A DNA stretch of 5,941 nt from Gammaproteobacteria bacterium (GTDB taxonomy: Bacteria > Pseudomonadota > Gammaproteobacteria > HK1). The notes beneath the pieces were generated by a model that saw only the letters and a program-made list of their open reading frames with translations, ran no database searches and had not been told where the DNA came from. The first letter of the stretch is position 1; each line of letters begins with the position of its first letter. This document shows positions 1 through 5,712 of the stretch, one piece after another. A program made the translations under genes and the position numbers. The stretch spans positions 1 to 5,941 of the forward strand of contig JABDQX010000149.1 in the NCBI GenBank assembly GCA_013042035.1, given 5' to 3'.

Positions 1-298
1 GCATAAGCGTCAATCACGGTAGAACAAATTCACCCTGTGGCAAATGCAATAACTCAGTGCATGCGCCATTTCTGAAGGTTTCTGGTGGTGATGCCGCTGT
101 TAGCTGTTAATGCTTGCTTTGACTGACAGAAAGAGTAAATGCTTTGTTTCGACAAGACTCTGTTTAAAGTTGGTTCTGATTATCAGCTCTTGGAAACGAT
201 AAACCAATATCGGATAGTTCTTTCGTGCTTGTGCTGTCGAAAACTCAATGAACTGCGAGAAGGGGTTCGCTAGTTATTCATTTACGCATCCTGAGTAT
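1..298. other. Stretch without a supported gene
   Basis: No convincing gene is visible on either strand. The longest minus-strand open frame covers 100-273 (57 codons) but has no ATG or GTG start, only an internal TTG. A 19-codon minus-strand frame with an ATG lies at 10-69. A plus-strand frame is open from the left edge to a TAA at 108-110 and could be the tail of a gene outside the window, but I do not recognise its residues. An 8-bp inverted repeat (147-154 with 235-242) and a short hairpin (251-258 with 267-275, one bulge) are present. The stretch looks more AT-rich than the genes to its right. It could be the 3' flank of an unseen plus-strand gene or RNA, or a decayed element. Confidence 0.5.
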
Positions 299-328
299 AA
301 AAACGGGCCTTACAGACCCGCTTTTTTT
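299..328 (-). terminator. Probable bidirectional rho-independent terminator
   Basis: The core stem pairs CGGG (304-307) with CCCG (317-320). A C/A mismatch follows, then CT/AG pairs around a three-base loop. Outside the core, A residues at 299-302 face T residues from 322. Read on the minus strand, the hairpin is followed by five T residues, about 23 bases after the peroxidase stop codon, so it should end that gene's transcript. Read on the plus strand, it is followed by seven T residues and would equally stop any transcript arriving from the left. The two-sided T/A tracts suit a terminator shared by converging transcripts. Confidence 0.75.
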
Positions 329-343
329 ATTGAGAGATTTTTT

Positions 344-1342
344 CTATTCGAACGGATTGGGCTGCGGCGTTTTGTCCGTTGACGGGGGTAGGATTGGCAG
401 TGCAAACGATGGCTGATCACCCGTCAGCGTTTTCAGGAAAGCGACTATTTTGGCGTTTTCTTTCTCCGTAAATTCTTTACCGAGCTGTAACCTGCCCATA
501 ACATCTACCGCTTTCGTCAGGGTTTCGGCCTTTCCATCGTGGAAATACGGGTAGGTCCTTTCTATATTGCGTAGAATCGGAACCTTGAATACAAATCTAT
601 CTTCATCTTTTCCGGTAACCCCGGCTCGTCCTTGTGCCTTGTTTTCCGTTTCATAAGGTTTTACAACACCCATTTTCTGAAAGGAAGTACCACCTACCGC
701 AGCGCCGTTATGGCAGCTAGTACATCCATTGGTTTTGAACAAGTTATATCCGGCAAGCTCCTGTTCAGTGATGGCATCTTTGTTGCCACGTAGCCACTGG
801 TCGAAGCGGGCGTTGGGTGTTACAAGAGTCTTTTCAAATTCGGCGATCGCCCGGGTAACCTGATCGATATCGATCTTGCCGGTACTAAATGCCTGTTTAA
901 ATTGCGCCGCATACTCTGGGATCGACGCTAAAACCTCAATGGCAAGCTCATGTGTAAACGCCATTTCACCAGGATTGGCAATAGGTCCACCGGCCTGTTC
1001 TTTCAGATCCTCGGCACGGCCATCCCAAAACTGGGCAATATTCATATCGGCATTAAGGACCGTCGGTGCATTGATTGGCCCCTGTTGCCATTTATGCCCT
1101 ATGGATGTTTTTAGATTATCCGTTCCACCCATGCCAAGGTTATGACAGGAATTGCAGGATATAAACCCGGATTTGGATAATCTTGTATCAAAAAAAAGCT
1201 TTTTACCCAATGCCATCTGAGCAGAATTGATTTCTTTTGCGGATATCGGTTCTATGGGTTCGATAGGCTCTTTTGCCAGTGTTTCACTGGAAATACCCAA
1301 TGCTCCGGCGAGAAATAGCGCAGAGGTATATACTCTTATCAT
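344..1342 (-). CDS. ccp: Di-heme cytochrome c peroxidase, periplasmic (CCP/MauG family)
   Basis: This 332-residue protein should reduce H2O2 to water in the periplasm, taking electrons from a small c-type cytochrome or cupredoxin. A signal peptide is visible (hydrophobic residues 7-17, likely cut after TLA at 23). The two haem sites are CNSCH at 63-67 and CTSCH at 207-211. By spacing against the known Pseudomonas aeruginosa enzyme, H83 is the releasable distal ligand of the N-terminal (peroxidatic) haem, W106 the bridging tryptophan, E126 (in NPGEM) the catalytic glutamate and H268 (in YFHDG) the conserved histidine. M282 fits the methionine ligand of the C-terminal electron-accepting haem, which favours a true peroxidase over MauG, where a tyrosine sits. 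Three tandem EPI triplets (25-33) follow the signal peptide. The length is normal for the family. The start is supported by AGGAAG eight bases upstream. A terminator lies just downstream. The physiological donor cannot be told. Confidence 0.95.
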   Translation of the reverse strand: MIRVYTSALFLAGALGISSETLAKEPIEPIEPISAKEINSAQMALGKKLFFDTRLSKSGFISCNSCHNLGMGGTDNLKTSIGHKWQQGPINAPTVLNADMNIAQFWDGRAEDLKEQAGGPIANPGEMAFTHELAIEVLASIPEYAAQFKQAFSTGKIDIDQVTRAIAEFEKTLVTPNARFDQWLRGNKDAITEQELAGYNLFKTNGCTSCHNGAAVGGTSFQKMGVVKPYETENKAQGRAGVTGKDEDRFVFKVPILRNIERTYPYFHDGKAETLTKAVDVMGRLQLGKEFTEKENAKIVAFLKTLTGDQPSFALPILPPSTDKTPQPNPFE

Positions 1343-1350
1343 GATACGAA

Positions 1351-1356
1351 CTTCCT
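1351..1356 (-). promoter_or_regulatory. Ribosome binding site of the peroxidase gene
   Basis: On the minus strand this reads AGGAAG, eight bases before the ATG at 1342. It is the clearest Shine-Dalgarno sequence in the window and fixes the start. Together with the 134-base gap upstream, it suggests that the peroxidase is translated independently of the VWA gene. Confidence 0.75.
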
Positions 1357-1410
1357 AATAATTCAGAGAGTCGTTACTCTTTTTCGGAGGGGAATGTTTA
1401 AGCCTAGTAC

Positions 1411-1430
1411 AGGGCAGACTCATCTGCCCT
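1411..1430 (-). repeat. Perfect 8-bp hairpin between the VWA and peroxidase genes
   Basis: AGGGCAGA (1411-1418) pairs perfectly with TCTGCCCT (1423-1430) around a four-base loop. It lies 47 bases past the stop codon of the VWA gene and 69 bases before the peroxidase start. On the minus strand no run of T follows, so it is not a classic intrinsic terminator. It could be a 3' end stabiliser, an mRNA processing site, a weak attenuator or an operator dyad. A weaker stem (AGAGT 1367-1371 with ACTCT 1376-1380) sits between it and the peroxidase ribosome binding site. Confidence 0.6.
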
Positions 1431-1476
1431 CCTACATGGCTGTCTGGGAGAGTTTATCTGAAGGATAATGGTTGAA

Positions 1477-3582
1477 TTACGGTAACATATCTAACGGAAG
1501 CGCGAATACCGAATCTCCACTTACCGGCCCACCATCAAGGGATATCCAAAGATCGGTATGATCGTGAAGGGCTTTGTAATAATTGATCCTGTTCTCTAAA
1601 CTATCGACAAACGTCAATTGCTGCTTGGCCGGCCATGATTCCCATGTTTCCAAGGATAGATCCATGATGTCGCCCGTATAAGGCAGATCTTCTATATACT
1701 CTCGCATATAACCGAGATCGGCCAAATTAGTGCCGGTTCCGCTTGCCGCGATAGTGCTGCTTACGACTTCATCCGGTGTACGCCGCAAACTAGCAGCAAG
1801 GCTCTTCAGATCGTTAAGAAAATTACGAGGCGAAAGCAATCCCTCTTCCGCAGTACTTAAAACCTGACGCAAGACATATTGAAGGTCACTAAGTTGATCT
1901 CGAGTCAGTAATACACGAATATCCAGAGTGGCGCGTTCCGGATCCTGGAAATCATGATCCAGCAGCCACGCATCGAACACTGCCGGAATACGCCCGTTTT
2001 TATGTTTACGCAGGTAGCGCATCCGCAAGGCATAGCCAAGCTTCGCCACCTTTTCCTGCAATATACTCAAGGAAGAAGTCGAAGCACTTTTGTCGGACAA
2101 GGATAACGAAATGCGCGTTTGTTTTTTATCTATGACTTTTCTTATACGCGTTGCTTTTTTTTCCGACACATGCATCGGATCAATGCCCGCCACTTCCTGA
2201 ACCTGATCGGAAATCTGGTTTGCGAGGGCATCTAGCACACGACCAAACCGAGTTACATGACCGGTTTCAACCCCATAGTAGAAATTCCCAATTCCCGGAT
2301 AATGGGAAAGCGCTTTATATTGTCTCGTCGCTGCGGCATGGTTACTGGTGCCGGAAGGCGTCAGGAGATGTAAAACCAGGAGCGCCACATCACTATCTTT
2401 TGCAATCTGACGGAGGGCCTCTGTATCCAGCCTCGTGTGACTAAGGGGATCCTGACCATCCCGAGCGCCAGCATCCGTAATCAACACAATGTAACGGGCA
2501 TCATAGCCACGCCAATCAATGGCATCCAACGCCAATTTAATGCCTGCGTACGCATCTTCGACAAAATCTTGACTGGAAACACGGGCAGATTCCAACGCAT
2601 TCACACGTGCAAAAAAACCTCTTGGGCTTGCACCTTCCGAGAGCGTGACTTGTACCTGCGCAAGATATCCTAATCCACTCGCCGCCTGGACGTTATCGCG
2701 AAAATCCACCAACCCGAAGTTGACCATCTTGACAAGCCCGCCTTGTTCCAAGCGGGTATATACCTTACGTACAGCTTCACGCGTCCGCTCAATATAGGGC
2801 TCCATGGATAAAGTGGAATCAATGACGAACACTACGCCGGCGCGATAACCTTTGCCTTGTTTTGCGTCTTCGTTTTGAAGAGATCTTCCGGGGATTCGCT
2901 CTTTGGAGGGTACATTTGAGGATTCTACGGATGTTCCATGTGCGTCACCGACCAATGGCACTGAAGTAACCTTTAACATCAGCGCATTACGACCACCAAG
3001 ATACACGTCTTCATGCTGATGAATGGGAACAAGATAAAAATCCTTCCTTAGATCGAGGTGCCCTTCCGGTTGAATTGCAATAACCGACTCGCTGTCCGAT
3101 AACCGACCTTCTTTCGCTTTTTTATACAATTTTCTATAAGCGGTTATATTCCGGTTCTCCGCCAGCGCTCTCAACGACTCCCTGTCTCGGAATAACAATA
3201 CACGATCGTGTCCTACCGGATCGCGAAAGGCTACCGTCAAAGCCTGCTTCCACTCTACAAGGTCACGCTCAGGTATCCAACCAATCACATTGCCATGCGC
3301 GTTACTACCTACCTCAACCCATTGCATGCCGTTGGCAACACGCCGCGTATACACATAGTAAACCGTGAAAGGCGTTACTGAACGGGCTTCACCCGATGTA
3401 TCGGGTTTCGAGCGAATGCTGGCCCCCGGTTTCGCAAGTACTCGCTGATAGAGAGATTGTTTCCCCTCCATCAATAATGGCTTATACCCATCTCGTTGCG
3501 TGGCGAACACGAGAATTGGCAGGCACATTACTGCCAACAAAAATAGAGAAAGTATGTTTCGCGTGTTGATTGTTTTTTTCAT
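1477..3582 (-). CDS. Secreted SH3-like and von Willebrand A domain protein, PpkA-like without a kinase
   Basis: This 701-residue protein has a signal peptide (hydrophobic 10-27, likely cut after VFA at 27), so it is exported. Residues about 46-112 look like a bacterial SH3-like domain ending in GWIPERDLVEW. A VWA domain spans about 248-462; its metal site (MIDAS) includes D255, T257 and S259 in DSTLSM, a DxTxS form of the usual DxSxS, plus D370 in LITDAG. Such domains bind a divalent metal and partner proteins. The tail (about 505-701) is rich in predicted helix and ends with a W-rich part and PLDMLP. From memory, the SH3-VWA-tail order and several motifs resemble the C-terminal half of PpkA, the Ser/Thr kinase of type VI secretion, but no kinase domain is present here; this is inference. 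No ribosome binding site is evident. The gene starts 27 bases after the Sel1 gene, so translation may be coupled. An A8 run occurs in codons near residue 475. Exact role unknown. Confidence 0.88.
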   Translation of the reverse strand: MKKTINTRNILSLFLLAVMCLPILVFATQRDGYKPLLMEGKQSLYQRVLAKPGASIRSKPDTSGEARSVTPFTVYYVYTRRVANGMQWVEVGSNAHGNVIGWIPERDLVEWKQALTVAFRDPVGHDRVLLFRDRESLRALAENRNITAYRKLYKKAKEGRLSDSESVIAIQPEGHLDLRKDFYLVPIHQHEDVYLGGRNALMLKVTSVPLVGDAHGTSVESSNVPSKERIPGRSLQNEDAKQGKGYRAGVVFVIDSTLSMEPYIERTREAVRKVYTRLEQGGLVKMVNFGLVDFRDNVQAASGLGYLAQVQVTLSEGASPRGFFARVNALESARVSSQDFVEDAYAGIKLALDAIDWRGYDARYIVLITDAGARDGQDPLSHTRLDTEALRQIAKDSDVALLVLHLLTPSGTSNHAAATRQYKALSHYPGIGNFYYGVETGHVTRFGRVLDALANQISDQVQEVAGIDPMHVSEKKATRIRKVIDKKQTRISLSLSDKSASTSSLSILQEKVAKLGYALRMRYLRKHKNGRIPAVFDAWLLDHDFQDPERATLDIRVLLTRDQLSDLQYVLRQVLSTAEEGLLSPRNFLNDLKSLAASLRRTPDEVVSSTIAASGTGTNLADLGYMREYIEDLPYTGDIMDLSLETWESWPAKQQLTFVDSLENRINYYKALHDHTDLWISLDGGPVSGDSVFALPLDMLP

Positions 3583-3590
3583 GAATAGTT

Positions 3591-3609
3591 ATGCATGCGA
3601 CATGCATGC
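3591..3609 (-). repeat. ATGCATGC direct and inverted repeat in the Sel1-VWA gap
   Basis: ATGCATGC occurs twice (3591-3598 and 3602-3609) separated by three bases. Because the unit is nearly self-complementary, ATGCATG (3591-3597) can also pair with CATGCAT (3601-3607) around a CGA loop. It fills most of the 27-base gap between the Sel1 stop and the VWA start, where a ribosome binding site would be expected. In the mRNA the hairpin would sit about eight bases before the VWA start codon and could affect initiation. Confidence 0.55.
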
Positions 3610-4296
3610 TTACTGCCACTGTAGAACCAATCGACTAGCTTCGGGATCGCCGTTGGCGGCAGCGCGTTCCACCTGTTCCCGAAGATATTCGAGGCGTTTT
3701 TGGGCAGTTTCGTTACCTTCTTCGGCTGCCCTGAGGTACCATTTGTGAGCTTGTGTCCAGGCAGGGGCTTCTATTACGCTGGCAATCTCCAGAGCATGCT
3801 CAGGATCGTACATAGTACCCAGCATCAGAGCGGACTCGGCGTGTCCCTGTTTTGCCGCAAAGAAATACATGAGATGAGCATCTACCAACATCCCTTCATC
3901 CCTGAATCTCTCCGCGCGTTGAAACACACCCGCCAAATCTATCTTTCCCTGAGCCCGCAGCTTTTTAATCGCTGCTCGTGCCTGGTCACCTTTTTTTATC
4001 ACTGCAGTCGACGAAGAGGAGGTCGATGGGGTTCCAGATGTTTTTTCTTCGGACCCATCGTTTGTAACCGGAACACGAAATCCCGATGATACACCGTCTT
4101 CCATGGTCAAGCCGGACATCTCTAACCGATTCTGGTCTTCGACTTCCGACTGTTGTTGTGCATCTCCTCCTAGAAAGTACCAACCTACCAAAGCAACAAC
4201 CATCACTCCCAACGTGATCCGGACCCATCTCCTGCCGCCAGTTTTATGAGTTTGCAACAACTCATCCCGTGATTCGATGTCCTGATTTATGTGCAT
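3610..4296 (-). CDS. Membrane-anchored Sel1-like repeat protein
   Basis: This 228-residue protein has a short basic N-terminus, one membrane segment (about 25-43) after RRW, a polar Ser/Thr-rich linker (about 45-100, with a run of serines at 93-96), and a C-terminal helical region. The pattern suggests an inner-membrane anchor with a periplasmic domain. Sel1-type repeats (TPR-like helix pairs that bind proteins) are seen at about 133-166 (AAKQGHAESALMLGTMY) and 180-210 (AHKWYLRAAEEGNETAQKRL), with a possible third, partial one at 211-228 (AAANGDPEASRL). It begins 16 bases after the decarboxylase beta subunit and ends 27 bases before the VWA gene, so the three are probably one transcript. No Shine-Dalgarno sequence precedes the ATG; the start is chosen because it includes the membrane segment. 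A scaffold role for the VWA protein is conceivable but is only inference. Confidence 0.85.
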   Translation of the reverse strand: MHINQDIESRDELLQTHKTGGRRWVRITLGVMVVALVGWYFLGGDAQQQSEVEDQNRLEMSGLTMEDGVSSGFRVPVTNDGSEEKTSGTPSTSSSSTAVIKKGDQARAAIKKLRAQGKIDLAGVFQRAERFRDEGMLVDAHLMYFFAAKQGHAESALMLGTMYDPEHALEIASVIEAPAWTQAHKWYLRAAEEGNETAQKRLEYLREQVERAAANGDPEASRLVLQWQ

Positions 4297-4312
4297 GGGT
4301 ACAAATCAAAGA

Positions 4313-5545
4313 TTACTTGAGTTGGGATATGAAAATACTCGCAAAAATCGCAGAGGTAATGACTCCGCTGATACTTGCGCCTAGGGCATGGGGGAGAACG
4401 ATGATATCGGGATTTTCCGCAGCCACCACTTTCTGTGCAACCTTGGCTGTTGTTGGTACACAGCTAACACCGGCAATACCGATGACCGGATTGTATTTCT
4501 TTCCGGTCCAGAAATAGAGGATATAGCCACCCATCAGACCACCGATCCCGGATATGGTAAGCGCTGCGATACCTAGCATCAGTAGTTTTACGACACTTTC
4601 GTCAAGCAGGGTATTGGCTTCACACAAGACGCCCAGCAACAACCCCAGGAAGAATGTGGAGCCATAAAGTACGGGGCCTCCGAAGGTTTCGGCAAAATGA
4701 CCGAGGTCGCTTTCGCGAATGACGATCCCCAGAAATAGCGAGAGGAACAGCGGTGCGGCTACCGGAAACAACAGGGAAAGTAATGTGCAGGCAATCACCG
4801 CAAACACGACTTTGTCGCTGGAACTGATGTTGCGCACTTTTTCCTGCGGCATTTGCAACGCCCGAATCCGTTGTGGAACCAGGAGTCGTATGAGATAGGG
4901 ATAACCACCGTAGGTAAGCCCAAGATAGAGATAAGCCACCACGGTAATCGGGATAAATAGCTCTTTGGAGAGGATCAGGGATGCGAACAGAATCATGGGA
5001 CCATCGGCGCCACCAATGGTAGCGGTCGCCCCCGCTTCGGCTGGCGTCAAGCCTGCGGCTATCGCAATGGGAAAAATGACAACCGTGCCAAGCTCGGCGC
5101 ACAATGCAATGAACATGCTCTGAAACGGTCTGGCCATAACGAAACCGACATCCAGCAGTACACCGACGCCCATCAAAACGAGGCATGCGATGAGACCGTT
5201 GCTGAAGGTCAGCGTGTAGATCGGCTGCAACCAATCGATTTGCAGCCAAGTCATTACATCCTCGGTTGTTTCCACCAGCGGGTTCAGAAACAGCGTTCCA
5301 TGGCTACCGGCGGCAATACCACCGGTCTCTTCCTTCCAGACCAATACGGCGGCATTGATGGTAGCCATGCCAAGTCCCATGGGTACCATGATCAACGCTT
5401 CCAATATCCCTTTGCGCGACAAATAAATGAGTAGAAACCCCAGGAAGATGAGGCCTACCCGCATCAAGGCGATATCCGGCTTTTCCTGGAAATTCTGAAT
5501 GAGGGTAGCAACCCCCTGAAAAAGATCGATATTAAATTCCATCAT
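4313..5545 (-). CDS. oadB: Na+-translocating decarboxylase beta subunit (OadB/GcdB/MmdB family)
   Basis: This 410-residue integral membrane protein decarboxylates the carboxybiotin delivered by the carrier domain and couples this to Na+ export. About ten hydrophobic segments are visible (roughly 24-45, 47-70, 112-136, 143-166, 170-192, 195-212, 246-276, 290-308, 318-346, 383-407). Family motifs are clear: GVGVLLD (126-132), GGADGPM (178-184) and NPVIGIAGVS (352-361). Against the residues studied in Klebsiella OadB, D181 matches D203, Y207 matches Y229, N352 matches N373, G356 matches G377 and S361 matches S382, while K368 sits where R389 is expected. The loop at about 71-110 seems longer than in typical members. 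Tandem ATG codons open the gene, and AAGGCAGG five bases upstream supports the first. The substrate (oxaloacetate, glutaconyl-CoA, methylmalonyl-CoA or malonate) depends on the alpha subunit outside the window, so the symbol is by family only. Confidence 0.93.
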   Translation of the reverse strand: MMEFNIDLFQGVATLIQNFQEKPDIALMRVGLIFLGFLLIYLSRKGILEALIMVPMGLGMATINAAVLVWKEETGGIAAGSHGTLFLNPLVETTEDVMTWLQIDWLQPIYTLTFSNGLIACLVLMGVGVLLDVGFVMARPFQSMFIALCAELGTVVIFPIAIAAGLTPAEAGATATIGGADGPMILFASLILSKELFIPITVVAYLYLGLTYGGYPYLIRLLVPQRIRALQMPQEKVRNISSSDKVVFAVIACTLLSLLFPVAAPLFLSLFLGIVIRESDLGHFAETFGGPVLYGSTFFLGLLLGVLCEANTLLDESVVKLLMLGIAALTISGIGGLMGGYILYFWTGKKYNPVIGIAGVSCVPTTAKVAQKVVAAENPDIIVLPHALGASISGVITSAIFASIFISQLK

Positions 5546-5649
5546 GCCAGCCTGCCTTTTTCGGGTTGTGTTACCGTAGCTTTTTCTAGCGAGGATTTGG
5601 CAAAACGACCAGGGAAATCCTCGCGGCTTTCTTTTCCGGTTCCGGCCAT
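5542..5649 (-). CDS. Possible small ORF overlapping the beta-subunit start
   Basis: An ATG at 5649 opens 35 codons ending in a TGA that overlaps the beta-subunit ATG in an ATGA arrangement (5542-5545). The frame is the same as that of the carrier gene upstream and stays open all the way back to that gene's TGA at 5713-5715 (56 codons including the final stop... counted from 5712). A GTG at 5667 is another possible start. No ribosome binding site precedes either. The predicted peptide is polar and basic, with no recognisable domain. It may be chance, a coupling ORF, or the former C-terminus of the upstream gene. Confidence 0.2.
   Translation of the reverse strand: MAGTGKESREDFPGRFAKSSLEKATVTQPEKGRLA
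5551..5558 (-). promoter_or_regulatory. Ribosome binding site of the beta-subunit gene
   Basis: On the minus strand this reads AAGGCAGG, an imperfect Shine-Dalgarno sequence five bases before the first of two tandem ATG codons. The spacing fits the first ATG at 5545; the second ATG (5542) would be eight bases away and is also possible. Confidence 0.5.
5589..5624 (-). repeat. 10-bp hairpin between the carrier and beta-subunit genes
   Basis: GCGAGGATTT (5589-5598) pairs perfectly with AAATCCTCGC (5615-5624) around a 16-base loop. On the minus strand the stem is followed by TAGAAAAAGC, without a T run, so it is not an intrinsic terminator. It lies 44 bases before the beta-subunit start. In an operon making a soluble carrier subunit and a membrane subunit, such a stem could stabilise the upstream mRNA end and help set the subunit ratio; this is inference. 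Confidence 0.6.
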
Positions 5650-5712
5650 ACTGGCTCGGGAAGCCACGGTGTGGATTCGACGGCGTTGATTCAAAACCGG
5701 GTCACCTACTAC

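Noticed and set aside
1..110. Tail of a transposase or other gene entering from the left edge on the plus strand
   Set aside because: The frame 3-110 is open to the edge and has a CGKC motif, but 35 codons without a recognisable family signature are too little to call a gene.
876..1145. Plus-strand frame of 89 codons opposite the peroxidase
   Set aside because: Antisense to the region between the two haem motifs; its residues show no pattern of a real protein.
1343..1476. Promoter or FNR-type site for the peroxidase gene
   Set aside because: I searched for -35/-10 pairs with normal spacing and for TTGAT-N4-ATCAA. Only poor partial matches were found, so none is annotated.
2151..2673. Two plus-strand frames opposite the VWA gene
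   Set aside because: Both are antisense to the VWA domain, have no recognisable motifs, and are short frames of the sort expected opposite a long gene.
3700..4089. Plus-strand frame of 129 codons opposite the Sel1 gene
   Set aside because: It is antisense to a frame with a membrane segment and Sel1 repeats, and shows no domain or ribosome binding site of its own.
3986..4228. Minus-strand 80-codon frame inside the Sel1 gene
   Set aside because: Same-strand shadow in another frame, rich in R, C and G, without hydrophobic or repeat structure.
4620..5249. Long minus-strand frame (209 codons) within the beta-subunit gene
   Set aside because: It lies entirely inside the beta-subunit gene in another frame. 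The translation is rich in R, H, W and C without membrane segments or known motifs, while the overlapped frame carries clear family motifs.
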